A stretch of 64,000 nt of DNA from Candidatus Altimarinota bacterium. GTDB lineage: Bacteria > Patescibacteriota > Gracilibacteria > Absconditabacterales > Absconditicoccaceae. The stretch is taken from positions 52,664 through 116,663 of the forward strand of contig JAIPIU010000004.1 in the NCBI GenBank assembly GCA_021734475.1. Reading direction: 5' to 3'. Below, piece by piece: positions 33,681-43,411 of this stretch. The notes below the pieces were generated by a model. It did no database searches, was not told the DNA's origin, and saw nothing but the letters and a program-made list of their open reading frames with translations. The position numbers were made by a program, and so were the translations under genes. Each line of letters starts with the position of its first letter. Position 1 is the first letter of the stretch.

Positions 33681-33855
33681 GTCATTCCGACAGCCCGTCC
33701 CGCAATGGCGGGATTAATTTTTGCGGCCGAAATCTTGAACGAAGAATAATAATAATTAAACATAGTAGATTCCGGCTGCAGACTTCGTCAACGACGCCGG
33801 AATGACAGGAAAGGGGGAGATTCCGGCTGCAGTCGCCTAGGCGGACTGGAATGAC
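33681..33855. repeat. Cluster of family A palindromes
   Basis: Three half or whole units with ATTCCGGCTGCA / GCCGGAATGAC arms; one loop carries TCCCGCAATGGCGGGA. Confidence 0.85.
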
Positions 33856-33867
33856 AATGAAAAAAAT

Positions 33868-33900
33868 AAAAAACCACGGATTGCTCCGTGGCATTTTTTT
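33868..33900. terminator. Bidirectional terminator between murB and pilin
   Basis: CCACGGA-TTGC-TCCGTGG with A- and T-tracts. Confidence 0.9.
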
Positions 33901-33919
33901 GAAAATATTTTTGGATTAA

Positions 33920-34516
33920 TTATCTAGCTATTATATATCTAAGTTGTGCTTCTGAATCATATTTACATTCACCACCAGGAGTAATTCATGTTCATGCAGT
34001 TACTTTTGTCATTATAGTACATGGAACAAGCGTATCTACTTCATCTGTTGTTGTTATAGCTTTTCATCAAGTCAATGTTGCTCATCATAAATATAACCAA
34101 TTTGCTCATCATTCTGTCTCTGCTTTTGATACAAGAGCAAATCATTTTCCAGCATTTGAAGATTTAGTTAAACTTACATAAATATATTGTCATGTATTTA
34201 CTCAAGTTAGACTAGTTGGAAATTCTGCCAGTATAGTACTACTCTGTGGATCTCATGGCGTTGTTGTCATATAAGAAGTAAGTGGTAATGTATCTACTGA
34301 AACTTTTCATGTAGACGGGTATCTTCATTTATCCATAGAATATGAAACTATTGCTGTTGCTACTTGTTGTAGATCAGCTTTTCTAGCTACATCATTTGCT
34401 CTTCATCTAACTGATGTAAGTCTTGGTATAAGAGCTGCCGCTAGTACTCATATAATTACTATAACTATTAACATTTCTACCAATGTAAATCATCTTAACT
34501 TTTTTCTGAAATTCAT
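33920..34516 (-). CDS. Type IV pilin-like protein (copy 1)
   Basis: 198 aa under code 25. Short leader MNFRKKLRG then the N-methylation/assembly helix FTLVEMLIVIVIIGVLAAA. The prepilin-peptidase cleavage glycine (residue 9) is coded by TGA at 34490-34492. The globular part has a cysteine pair and ends LRYIIAR. The first 62 residues are almost identical to the tandem copy upstream; the C-terminal domains diverge. It would form type IV pili or pseudopili, possibly for attachment or DNA uptake (dprA is next door). Confidence 0.93.
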
Positions 34517-34547
34517 ATTTTTGTTTTAATAATATAAAATTATAAAT

Positions 34548-35141
34548 TTATCTAGCGATAATATATCTAAGTTGGTTTATGTTTGAATAAAAACAATCTC
34601 AATTAGTCATATAGGCAGCAGTAGCTACAGTACCTGTCTTTGTCATACTTTTACATGGAGTAACTCATGTCTGTATATCTGTTGTATCAACAATTTTTCA
34701 TATATCACCAGTTGAATAATACAATCGGTTTGCTCATCATTCTGTCTCTGCTTTTGCCATCAAAACAAATCAAGCATTAGCTGTTCATCATTTTTTAGTC
34801 AATATATAAGCATAATCTCAAGCTGAATTCAATTCAGTAAAATCACCATCCATTGTGGGGTCTGACGGTGGAGTAGTCATATAATTTTGTAAAGCTCAAC
34901 TAATTGTAGAAATTGCTACTCATCAAGTATTGCTAGGAGTAGGATAAACTGATTTATCCATAGAATATGAAACTATTGCTGTTGCTACTTGTTGTAGATC
35001 AGCTTTTCTAGCTACATCATTTGCTCTTCATCTAACTGATGTAAGTCTTGGTATAAGAGCTGCTGCTAGTACTCATATAATTACTATAACTATTAACATT
35101 TCTACCAATGTAAATCATCTTAACTTTTTTCTGAAATTCAT
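34548..35141 (-). CDS. Type IV pilin-like protein (copy 2)
   Basis: 197 aa under code 25. Same leader, cleavage glycine (TGA at 35115-35117) and hydrophobic helix as copy 1. The globular domain differs apart from AETEGGAN and the final QLRYIIAR. About 30 bp separate its stop from the next start, so the pair is probably one transcript. A tandem duplication followed by divergence of the exposed domain. Confidence 0.93.
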
Positions 35142-35223
35142 ATTTTTGTTTTAATAATGTAAAATAATACGTTGAAAATATGAATTTTTATAAGTTTTGC
35201 AAGAGAAATTGTATTTTATTATC

Positions 35224-36213
35224 CTATCATAAAATTTTGTATGTATTGGGAGAGTCTTGATAGATAAGTTTATTGATCTCCAATAATGTAATGAATCATA
35301 TCAAATCACTGTCAGATAATTGAGATTGGATAGCGAGATTGGATAATGATATACTAGGATACGCAGAAATAATAGTCAGAATTTTTTGTTCGTTTTCTGA
35401 TAGAGAGATATTTGGAATTGGTTTATTTGGAATTGGGAATTGCTTATCATAGGAAAAATGTTTGGATAAAAATTTGAAATCTGATATTAGATTGATTTTT
35501 TTTTGAGAGATGTATTGGTTTATTCATTTACTGGAGTCAGAGAATATATCATTGGGGATTCAGTAGATAGGTTTTTGCATCTTGATAGCAAAATCTACAG
35601 TAATCAAGCTACCTGAATCTTCTCACGCCTCGGGTAGAAATAAGCTATCACACAATCATGCTATGATACGATTCCTCTGAGGGAAAGAATAATTGGTGGG
35701 TTGGAAATCTAATTTGTATTCGGAAATCACGAGTCATCAATGATCCACGATAGAATTGATAATATGACGGTTGGATCTTTCTAGATATCGTTTCAATCAT
35801 CAGCCTAGGACAGCTATTGTGGGAATTTTATGTTTGATAGATAAACTATGACAAAGCTGATCTACTCATGGAGCCATACCTGATACTGTAACTAGATCGT
35901 AAGTAGAAGCTGATTCAAAAAATTTATGCATAACCCTATTTGCATATTCTGTCATCTTTCTAGGACCAACTATTCAAAGTATTGGCTTGTTTAAGATATC
36001 TAGATTTCATTTGTAGTAAATAATATAGGGTTTGGATTTGATGGTCAAAAATCTGTAATGGAAATTTTTATCTCCATCTATGATGGCATGAATATTATTT
36101 TTATTGCTTCGTGATTTTAGTGAGCTGGTATCGATATCAAAAGATTTTCAGGATTTTAGGTCTGAGATTTTGATGTTTGGATCTGCAGAATATTGGATAA
36201 GGAAGTCTTGCAT
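35224..36213 (-). CDS. dprA: DNA processing protein DprA
   Basis: 329 aa under code 25. Rossmann-like DprA core: ILGIVGPRKMTEYA, VSGMAPGVDQLCH, AVLGGGLKR, SFPQRNRIIAGL, EAGEDSGSL. A short family D segment (PIPNKPIPN) joins it to a C-terminal winged-helix-like domain. It loads RecA on incoming ssDNA during transformation. The last codons are Leu-TGA-TAG. Confidence 0.94.
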
Positions 36214-36217
36214 GGTT

Positions 36218-36257
36218 GAGTAAATAGTGTAAATACTGTAAATAGTGTAAATAGAGA
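36218..36257. repeat. Simple tandem repeat GTAAATA(G/C)T
   Basis: About four head-to-tail copies just upstream of dprA. Confidence 0.8.
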
Positions 36258-36262
36258 GAATA

Positions 36263-36613
36263 CTATTTTAAAGATGTTATTAATTTTCCTATCATAGCAG
36301 CAAGATGATTCAGTTCATTGATTATGTTTTCTAAACTATATTCTAAATATCATAACTCATCTGTAATAATCATTTGTGATATTAATTCTCAACACGATCC
36401 CTTTGATATTTTCAAAAAACGACGAAATTCATTTTTTGAACTTCTATAATATCATTCAGCTATATTTGATGGTATGGATACTGCAGACCTTCTTAATTGA
36501 TCTCTAAGACCTCGATCTTTATCAAAATTTTTATTATAAGTAATTTTATAAATTTCTTTTACTATATCTTTTGACTTAACTCGTATATTCAAATCAAATA
36601 TTTTTTTTGTCAT
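36263..36613 (-). CDS. Four-helix-bundle (23S IVS-type, S23) protein
   Basis: 116 aa under code 25. Matches the family first seen in 23S rRNA intervening sequences: the RDQLRRSAVSIPSNIAEGYYR core and FRRFLKISKGSCGELISQM. Here it is a free-standing gene upstream of dprA, not in rRNA. Role unknown in the family. Confidence 0.9.
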
Positions 36614-36741
36614 ATTATTCTATTATATATAAATATTAATTTCAGAATTTACCGTATCTACCACTTTTACAGAATTTACTAATTACCAGACATAAATCAA
36701 TACTTATTTGATTTAATTCTATCGTCAAAATTTTAATTGAC

Positions 36742-36767
36742 AAAAAACCTCCGCTAAAAGCGAAGGA
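36742..36767 (-). terminator. Terminator of the 104-aa gene
   Basis: Minus strand CCTTCGCTTTTAGCGGAGG followed by T6. Confidence 0.85.
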
Positions 36768-36776
36768 TTATAAATA

Positions 36777-37091
36777 TTATTCGATAACTATTAGGAAAGA
36801 TTTTCTGACCTTGATTGTCACTCCTGGAGCGATTTGATGATGAGAATAAACTGTAAGCAAAAAAGTTTTTATTAATTCTCTTTTTTGTTCTCCATCTTCT
36901 AGGTATGTGATACAGGCGAGTAAAATTTTTTCTAGATCTGTACATTGATCTACCGGCCTTTCATGTGGACCCAAAGGATCAGCACATTCAATAGAGAAAC
37001 CTGATTTACAAATCTCATCCCAAACTGATTTTACAAGAAGATAATTGTCTCCTAATTCAGTCTTAAATTTTTCAATTTTAATTTCCGACAT
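36777..37091 (-). CDS. Orphan 104-aa protein, UGA-free
   Basis: 104 aa, soluble, starts MSEIKIEKFKTELGDNYLL. It has two cysteine-containing stretches (ICKSGFSIECADPLGPHE, DQCTDLEKILLACI). Five glycines, none TGA; TAA stop. Third in a row of three similarly built minus-strand single-gene units, each with its own promoter and terminator. Family not recognised. Confidence 0.8.
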   Translation of the reverse strand: MSEIKIEKFKTELGDNYLLVKSVWDEICKSGFSIECADPLGPHERPVDQCTDLEKILLACITYLEDGEQKRELIKTFLLTVYSHHQIAPGVTIKVRKSFLIVIE

Positions 37092-37118
37092 ATACGATTT
37101 TGTTTTTTTGTTTTGTTT

Positions 37119-37146
37119 TTTATAAATATTTTGAAATATAAGTCAA
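37119..37146 (-). promoter_or_regulatory. Promoter of the 104-aa gene
   Basis: TTGACT, 16-bp spacer, TATAAA. Confidence 0.8.
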
Positions 37147-37150
37147 TTAT

Positions 37151-37176
37151 AAAAAAATGCCACCAAAAAGGCAGCA
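37151..37176 (-). terminator. Terminator of the 174-aa gene
   Basis: Minus strand TGCTGCC-TTTTT-GGTGGCA then T7. Confidence 0.85.
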
Positions 37177-37184
37177 ATTTATAA

Positions 37185-37709
37185 TTATTTCTTCTTTTTA
37201 GAATTTTGGGGGGTTGAATCTGCTTTTGATTCTTTAGCTTTTTGTGTTTGGAGTTTGACCTGTTCAGTCCACCAATCATCAAAGATGGATTCAAGATCCA
37301 AGAAATACTGCTCTTCCAAAATTTCTGATTTGGGATCAATACTCTGTAGAAAGGCAAGAAAATTGATCAGGATAAGAATCTCTTCGTTGATTCTATTGTT
37401 TCTAGCCCTTATAGGACGCATTTTCTCTACATTTTCTGCTTTGAAGAGACCAAATTCCAGTGTCCCCTCTTTGGGTTTACTGGAAGGTAGATAAAAACCT
37501 AAATGTTTGTCCTCAGGAGGATTATCTTGATCATATATATCCATCATTTCCTTGAGAATCTCTTCCCTCTGAGCATATTTACTAGCTATAAAAGCATGTA
37601 AACAAGAAAACAAAGCGTTGTACCAGCTATTTTTACTAGTACCAAATTTGGATCTATTGTCTTGTATAATCTCCTCCAAATCCTGTAAAAACCATAATTT
37701 TGCACTCAT
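37185..37709 (-). CDS. Orphan 174-aa protein, UGA-free
   Basis: 174 aa, mostly helical, starts MSAKLWFLQDLEEIIQ, ends in a Lys/Ser-rich tail. No signal, membrane or catalytic motif. Four glycines, none TGA. It has its own promoter and terminator and sits between two genes of the same build. Confidence 0.8.
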   Translation of the reverse strand: MSAKLWFLQDLEEIIQDNRSKFGTSKNSWYNALFSCLHAFIASKYAQREEILKEMMDIYDQDNPPEDKHLGFYLPSSKPKEGTLEFGLFKAENVEKMRPIRARNNRINEEILILINFLAFLQSIDPKSEILEEQYFLDLESIFDDWWTEQVKLQTQKAKESKADSTPQNSKKKK

Positions 37710-37740
37710 AAAGTCTATTTTTTAGTTTTTTGTTTTAAGA

Positions 37741-37768
37741 CTTATAAATAAAAGAAGTAAAAAGTCAA
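37741..37768 (-). promoter_or_regulatory. Promoter of the 174-aa gene
   Basis: TTGACT, 16-bp spacer, TATAAG. Confidence 0.75.
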
Positions 37769-37773
37769 TGTAT

Positions 37774-37803
37774 AAAAAAAATGCCGCCATAATAATGGCA
37801 GCA
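37774..37803 (-). terminator. Terminator of the 336-aa gene
   Basis: Minus strand TGCTGCCATT-ATT-ATGGCGGCA then T8. Confidence 0.85.
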
Positions 37804-37824
37804 CTATAGTAATTTTGTAATTTT

Positions 37825-38835
37825 TTAATCTTCATCATCGTTGTAAACAACAATTTTGAAACCTTGTCGGATTCCTTTGGAGTCATATTTATCAAGCTTT
37901 TCCTGGGGAATTCCAGATGCAACAACCTTCCAAAAGAGTTTTTTCAAAGGGTCAATCCGAGTTTCGATTGTAGAAATTTCTTCTGAAAGTTTTTTCACGC
38001 GAATGACATCGGCATGTTTTGGATCTTTGAAGGAATAGGATTCTTTGGTAGCTGACATACCTACACCCATCATCATACCTAAGCCAATAATAGTAGTAGA
38101 ACTAGATTTTTTGAAAGCAGGACCATCCAAAAGATTGTCTTTTTCTTCAGATTTGGCTTTCAGTTCATCATGAAGTTTGGAATAAAGAGTCCAAAGTCCT
38201 TTCTCGAAAACATTCATTTCGCGAATAAACTCTTCATTTGAAGCTACCGGATCATCAACATCATCAAATTTAGCTGTTTGAATAATTTCAAGAACCGGCT
38301 CGAGAATAGTGGACTTCAATGAAATTTCCAACATAGCATTTACATCCATCTTTTCCCACCCCTCGAATAGTTCAATAGTTTCCGGAATTTCGATCTTTGT
38401 GGACGTGGTAATGCGAAATTTGGAATTTAAATTCACATTATCGATTTCTCTGTTGCGAATATAAAGTCTACTTTCGATCAAAGCAAACATGAGATCACGA
38501 AGTTCTTTGTTGTATGAAACCTCACCCTTGATAGCAGTTAATTCTTTCACAAAGGGACAAAATTCCATTTCAAACATAAATGTCGACAAACAACCAAAAT
38601 TAACTGTTCCATGCGGACATTCACCCAAAGATTTGAATTTAAGAGAACTTCTTTCCAAAACTGTGTAAATCGCTCTCTCAAGTGGTGACATTACGCCAAT
38701 GATTGTATTTCCATCAGAAATATCATCGCCAGGGTCTGTAAATTCTCTTTTTTCAAGAGTTTGAATAACATCTTTTAACATAGGAACTTGACTAAACAGC
38801 TCAACTAATGATGTTAAAGTTTTTTTTCCATACAA
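37825..38835 (-). CDS. Orphan 336-aa protein, UGA-free
   Basis: 336 aa, soluble. Starts MYGKKTLTSLVELFSQ. A Gly/Met-rich patch (IIGLGMMMGVGMS, about residues 250-262) stands out, and the end is acidic (YNDDED). About 18 glycines, none TGA. It uses more G and C at third positions than neighbours. No family recognised; the largest member of the UGA-free unit set. Confidence 0.8.
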   Translation of the reverse strand: MYGKKTLTSLVELFSQVPMLKDVIQTLEKREFTDPGDDISDGNTIIGVMSPLERAIYTVLERSSLKFKSLGECPHGTVNFGCLSTFMFEMEFCPFVKELTAIKGEVSYNKELRDLMFALIESRLYIRNREIDNVNLNSKFRITTSTKIEIPETIELFEGWEKMDVNAMLEISLKSTILEPVLEIIQTAKFDDVDDPVASNEEFIREMNVFEKGLWTLYSKLHDELKAKSEEKDNLLDGPAFKKSSSTTIIGLGMMMGVGMSATKESYSFKDPKHADVIRVKKLSEEISTIETRIDPLKKLFWKVVASGIPQEKLDKYDSKGIRQGFKIVVYNDDED

Positions 38836-38871
38836 ATTAAATTTTTTGTTTATTATTTATTTTAACGATAT

Positions 38872-38901
38872 AATATATAATTATTTAGTAACTAAAGTCA
38901 A
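38872..38901 (-). promoter_or_regulatory. Promoter of the 336-aa gene
   Basis: TTGACT with TATATA at 16 bp or TATATT at 18 bp. Confidence 0.65.
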
Positions 38902-39002
38902 TATTAGTTATATTAAAATATATTGCAGTAAATCATCAACACTAGCTTCAGAATTTAATTTGAGTTTTAAATTTTTATTTAGATTGAAAAATGAGAGATA
39001 AA

Positions 39003-39112
39003 AGATACATATATGTAAATAGTTTATTGGGAAATAGGAATTGGTTTATTAATTATCTTCTAATTCCAAACCTGCCTGCCGATAGGCAAGGTTCCTAGTT
39101 CCAAATTCCATT
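39003..39112. repeat. Family D repeat in the dnaX upstream gap
   Basis: GGGAAATAGGAATTGG and an inverted CTAATTCCAAACC..GGTTCCTAGTTCC, with the hairpin CCTGCCTGCCGATAGGCAAGG inside. Nothing else is seen between 38902 and dnaX. Confidence 0.65.
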
Positions 39113-39135
39113 ATTTTAATTATTAATTTATTAAA

Positions 39136-40587
39136 GTGTCTCTAGCAAATAAATACCGTCCGCAAACATTTGATACTGTGATATGACAGACTCATATTAC
39201 TGATATTCTCAAAGCTCAAATGAAATCTGATCAAAAAATTCATCATAATTATTTGCTTTTTGGACCTAGAGGGACTGGTAAAACTACTGCTGCTAGACTA
39301 TTGGCAAAAGCATTAAATTGTTTGGATCCAAAAGATGGAAATGCTTGTAATGAATGTGGAAACTGTCAGGTAATAAATAGATGAACAAGTTTGGACTATA
39401 TAGAAATAGATGCTGCCTCTCATACATGAGTAGATAATATTAGAGAAGAAATTTTGGATAAAGTACCATATCCTCCAACACAACTAAAGAAAAAAATATA
39501 TGTAATAGATGAAGTACATATGCTGAGCAAATGAGCTTTTAATGCACTATTGAAAACCATAGAAGAACCTAGAGATAATGTATGTTTTATACTAGCTACT
39601 ACTGAGATTCACAAGGTACCAGATACTATCATATCTCGTTGTCAGGTTTTCAATTTCAAAAAAGTATGAGAAAATGAAATGACCGAACATTTGAAAGAAA
39701 TATGTAAAAAAGAAAATCTGAATTTTGAACAAGAAGCGTTAAGTATTATTTCCAAGATCTCTGAGTGATGTGTACGTGATGCTGTCAAATACATAGATCA
39801 AATCAGTATTTTGTGAGATATTACTCAAGAGCATGTAAGTAAGTTTTTGGGGGTTGCCTCTGAGAGTATTATTAGAAACTTTTTTAGACTAATCAAAGAT
39901 GAAAATAGAAAAGATATTTTTGATGAGATAGATAGAATATATCAATCTGGGATAGATTTACATCAATTTGCCAAACAGTCTCTGATATATATAGATCATA
40001 ATTTGGAAAGTGATATAGATTTTTTATTGAAAGTAAGTGAATCATTTAGTGAAATTATTTCTAGTATTAGATATTATCCCTACCCTGCTATAGTTTACAA
40101 GATAGTATTCAACAAACACTTGTGAAAAAAATCTGAGACCGCAATTCCTGTCAAAGAAGCTGATGTCGAAATTAAAAATGAAAATATAAATACTGAAGAA
40201 AAGAAAATAGATATAGAAAACAAAGGTGTAGTGAATGAAAGTATAAAAACTGAAGTTATAAAAGTAGAAAGTCCAAGTATTGCTGTTGTCGAAAAAGAAT
40301 CTAAGCTAGATAATAGCAATAGTCGAGACAGTATACGAGACAATGTTTTGAGTAAAATTAGTAAAATATCTTTGCAACAAAATCTGAAATGAAATTTTAT
40401 AATAGAGGCAATCGAATGAAATATCGTGAATGCTATAGTGATAAATAAAATGACAAAAATACTTTTGGATAATGAAGAAAATTATAGGATGTTGGAGAAT
40501 GCTTTTACAAGCGTTTTGTGAGTACATACAAAAATAGAAATAAATTTTGAAAATAAAGAAAGCTATTTCGCTAGAAAAATGTTTTAG
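39136..40587 (+). CDS. dnaX: DNA polymerase III subunit gamma/tau
   Basis: 483 aa under code 25, start GTG ([18 protein letters not shown]). Walker [10 protein letters not shown], zinc knuckle CNECGNC, Walker B VIDEVHML, sensor 1 LATTE and SRC arginine finger region. An acidic linker (about 335-400) leads to a short C-terminal domain. It is the clamp-loader ATPase. A 57-aa gene follows 16 bp downstream. Confidence 0.95.
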
Positions 40588-40603
40588 TAATTAAATATAT
40601 AAA

Positions 40604-40777
40604 ATGAGTTGAATTGAAACTACAGATAAAAAGATAGAAGAAAAAAGTGTAATAAATGAAAATGATTATGCTGAAGAACTATATTGGGATTTATTGTGAC
40701 AATGAGTAAAAAACACCAGAGATAATAAACTTGAATCTGACTGAAAATTTAAATCAGATAAATGAGATAATTTATAA
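40604..40777 (+). CDS. Small hypothetical protein downstream of dnaX
   Basis: 57 aa under code 25 (MSGIETTDKKIEEK ... KSDKGDNL), charged and probably unstructured. Several TGA glycines are consistent with host code. It lies between dnaX and a terminator, so it is co-transcribed with dnaX if real. Confidence 0.55.
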
Positions 40778-40782
40778 GATAA

Positions 40783-40820
40783 GTCGAGAAAAATCCCCAA
40801 AAGATTTTTCCGACATTTTT
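40783..40820 (+). terminator. Terminator of the dnaX transcript
   Basis: GTCG-A-GAAAAATC / GATTTTTC-CGAC then ATTTTT. Confidence 0.8.
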
Positions 40821-40854
40821 ATCTATAGTAATTGTTTTGAAATTTCTATATGTT

Positions 40855-40881
40855 AAAAAAACTATCCCAATAAAGGATAGT
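40855..40881 (-). terminator. Terminator of the 111-aa gene
   Basis: Minus strand ACTATCC-TTTATTG-GGATAGT then T6. Confidence 0.85.
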
Positions 40882-40893
40882 CTAAGCTGTAAT

Positions 40894-41229
40894 TTAAATT
40901 ATTACAGTTTTTTTGAATTTTTCAGGAAGTTCTTCTGGAAGTCTGATTTTTTGATCCTTCATCCACATTATAGTAGAATTAGAATAGGGATCATATTCAT
41001 AATCACTCCCTGTATCCTTATCCCTAGAAGTTTTGATAATAATCAAAGTTTTTCCATTTATTTTTAGAAAGACTCTGATTTTTTTTGCGCCTACAAATCC
41101 TCCACTGGGTAGCTGTAGAATATTATCAAATTCTCGGATAAGTAAGATTGATAAATTTACTTCTTTCATTTCCTGAATAAGAGAATCCAGGTTCTTTTTG
41201 ATGTTTTGATCTGTCAATCGCTGTGTCAT
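40894..41229 (-). CDS. Orphan 111-aa protein, UGA-free
   Basis: 111 aa, starts MTQRLTDQNIKKNLDS; a central LPSGGFVGAKKIRVFLKING suggests a small beta sheet. Five glycines, none TGA; TAA stop. Promoter and terminator form a closed single-gene unit. Family not recognised. Confidence 0.78.
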   Translation of the reverse strand: MTQRLTDQNIKKNLDSLIQEMKEVNLSILLIREFDNILQLPSGGFVGAKKIRVFLKINGKTLIIIKTSRDKDTGSDYEYDPYSNSTIMWMKDQKIRLPEELPEKFKKTVII

Positions 41230-41258
41230 AAATTTATTTTTTTGTTTTTGGGACTGAT

Positions 41259-41286
41259 TGTATAAATATTTTGACAGCTAAGTCAA
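41259..41286 (-). promoter_or_regulatory. Promoter of the 111-aa gene
   Basis: TTGACT, 16-bp spacer, TATACA. Confidence 0.75.
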
Positions 41287-41300
41287 TAGATATGATATTT

Positions 41301-41576
41301 TTACTTCAAAACTTTTCTGTAACCACCAAAATCCCCTTTTAAAAATTTAGCTACTCTAGCTATCGTAGTTGAAGATGTTCAAGTTTGATTTTCTATTTCT
41401 TTATAGTTTTGTCATTTATACAATCTTGTTGCGATTTCCAATCTTTGAGAAAATTCCAATATTTCATCTTCTGTAAGCAAATCTCTAAGAAAATTAAAAA
41501 CCTGTTTGGGGGTTTTGAGTTTTAAAAAAGATTTTTGAAGATTTAATGATTTTTTTTGTAAATCTAAATGTTCCAT
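41301..41576 (-). CDS. TrpR-like (YerC/YecD-type) DNA-binding protein
   Basis: 91 aa under code 25. TrpR-superfamily pattern FLRDLLTEDEILEFSQRLEIATRL then a helix-turn-helix YKEIENQTGTSSTTIARVAKFL. It matches the YerC/YecD group of uncertain regulon. Several TGA glycines place it in the host code, unlike its neighbour at 40894. Confidence 0.9.
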
Positions 41577-41688
41577 AAATAATTTTTTGATATATAAATA
41601 TACGCATAATAATTATTTTTTACTTTATTTCAATAAAGTCTTGATTTTAGATTTTAAATCATTATTTACTTTATCTAGATAAAGTATT

Positions 41689-41765
41689 GGTGGCTGTAGC
41701 TCAGCTGGTAGAGTAGCGGACTGTGACTCCGTTTGTCGCGGGTTCGAACCCCGTCAGCCACCCCA
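41689..41765 (+). tRNA. tRNA-His (anticodon GUG)
   Basis: Contains the extra G(-1) opposite discriminator C, acceptor GTGGCTG/CAGCCAC, encoded CCA and anticodon loop CTGTGAC. Confidence 0.95.
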
Positions 41766-41865
41766 TTAAAATTTAAGTTATGATATTTAAATTATGAAAA
41801 ATAAAACAAATCATCTTCACTATTTATTCCATCGTAGATAAATTTTTCCAGTAAATAATTTTTAT

Positions 41866-41893
41866 ACTCTCTGGGAAAATAGAGAGTTTTTTT
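41866..41893 (+). terminator. Terminator downstream of tRNA-His
   Basis: ACTCTCT-GGGAAAAT-AGAGAGT then T6. Confidence 0.8.
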
Positions 41894-41915
41894 ATAATTT
41901 AATTTAAAATCGAAA

Positions 41916-42089
41916 ATGGAAAATATAAATAATAGAAACAATGAAATAAAAAATATTTGTAAAATAGCCGCAGAGGAAATAGAAAAAAAATTATTAGATT
42001 TATTATCTGAAAATGAAGAAAAAAAAATAGTTAATAATGTAGAAAAAAACCGAAACGAAGAAGAAGATTATATTCTTTGATTGGCTTAG
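41916..42089 (+). CDS. Small hypothetical protein
   Basis: 57 aa under code 25, rich in Asn, Glu, Lys (MENINNRNNEIKNICK ... EEDYILGLA), one TGA glycine. Its stop abuts the prmC stop from the other strand. May be a real small gene; no family seen. Confidence 0.45.
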
Positions 42090-43358
42090 TTATTTACAAG
42101 TAACCTTTAATATTCTAATATTGAAATGGAAAGTTTTGACTTCCTCAAAAACAAAATAATCTCAATATCTAGAGCGTAATATATCTATTTGCCGAGTCAT
42201 CATTTCAAGAAACATGATTAGTTTGTTTAGTTTTAGATCTAATATCTGATCTAACATTTTGTAATAATAAATCAATCAATCTTCTCATCAAACAAAAGCA
42301 GGTTTTGGTTCTCGTTTTTGAACATTATCTGGAGAATTATCATCAAAAGTTTTTTCTGGAATATATGGAAGATTTGCGACTAAAGTAATATTAAAATTTT
42401 TGATATCAAAATTTAAATTTTGTATAAAATCTAATAAATCTGATTGAATAAAATCAGTTTCAGACTCTGGATTGATAATTAAATGTTTATAATTTTGTTT
42501 TGCTACTTCTATTGCATTAGCATAGAAATCTGTGAAAATTGATTTTGAAAAAAAATTAGGATTTTGTAATAAAACTGATATTCACAATACCCCACATCAT
42601 GTTCATATATCTAGGAGAATGTTATTACCATGATTGATAATATTTTGCTCCCCTGACAAGGGGAGGTGGGAGGGGTTATTTTTTTTTATAATATCACAAA
42701 CTTCTTCAAAATTTAATAAAACTTCATCATTTGTAAATCTCATTATTTTTAATCAGAAATTTTCTAAATCTTTTGTTCTTTGATGATCATAACTTATTTC
42801 ATTTTGACTTCGATGAGTATCTCAATCAACTTCTATTACTAATCATAACTTGGAACTGTAAAAATCTACTATATATTTATCTATTGGCTTTTGTCTTGTA
42901 AATTTATATTTGTTATCTTTTAGAAAATCATATCGAAGTTTTTTTTTTGCAATTGTCATATTATTTCTTAGTTCTTTTGCTCTTGTTGTAAGGGTTTTGT
43001 CATATGGTAGATATTTATTCAACCTCCCCGCCCCTCCTTCTCAGGAGGGCTTAGTTATATATTCTGTGACTGCAGTTATCATATATTCAGTCTCAGGACG
43101 AGGTATAAGAGTAGCTTCATTGACTATAAATTTAATTCAAAAAAATTCTACGAATCAAAGAATATATTCTAGAGGCATTTTTTCATCTACATAGAGTTTG
43201 TATCAAGTAATAACTTTTTCTAGAACAAGATTTGGGATCTCTTGATTTGACTGTATTCGTAGATCTTCTCTAGATAAATCTAGATAATGACAAAGTAATT
43301 TTTGGAGAACTATTTTTTGTTGATAATCTGGATTTGAAAGTATATCTTGAATTTGCAT
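42090..43358 (-). CDS. prmC: PrmC methyltransferase with inserted DUF559 nuclease domain
   Basis: 422 aa under code 25, against about 280 for PrmC. Residues 1-108 are the PrmC N-domain (PLEYILGFVEFFG, LIPRPETEYMI). Residues about 115-225 are a DUF559 (Vsr-like endonuclease) domain: TRAKELRNNMTIAKKKL, RQKPIDKYIVDFYSSKL, LVIEVDGDTH, DLENFGLKIMRFTNDEV. PrmC resumes with ILLDIGTGCGVLG (SAM motif I) and the catalytic NLPYIPE. The nuclease block is bounded by palindromes translated as PSGEGGAG and NNPSHLPLSGEQ. PrmC methylates the GGQ glutamine of release factors. Confidence 0.9.
42647..42678. repeat. Family C palindrome at the 3' edge of the DUF559 insert
   Basis: GCTCCCCTGACAAGGGGAGG then TGGGAGGGGTT, in frame in prmC. 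Confidence 0.8.
43019..43053. repeat. Family C palindrome at the 5' edge of the DUF559 insert
   Basis: CCTCCCCGCCCCTCC-TTCTCA-GGAGGGCTTAG, in frame in prmC. Confidence 0.8.
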
Positions 43359-43411
43359 AAAATATTGAATAATATAAATTTAAAGTCAGATTTATATTTA
43401 AGTATTAGCGT

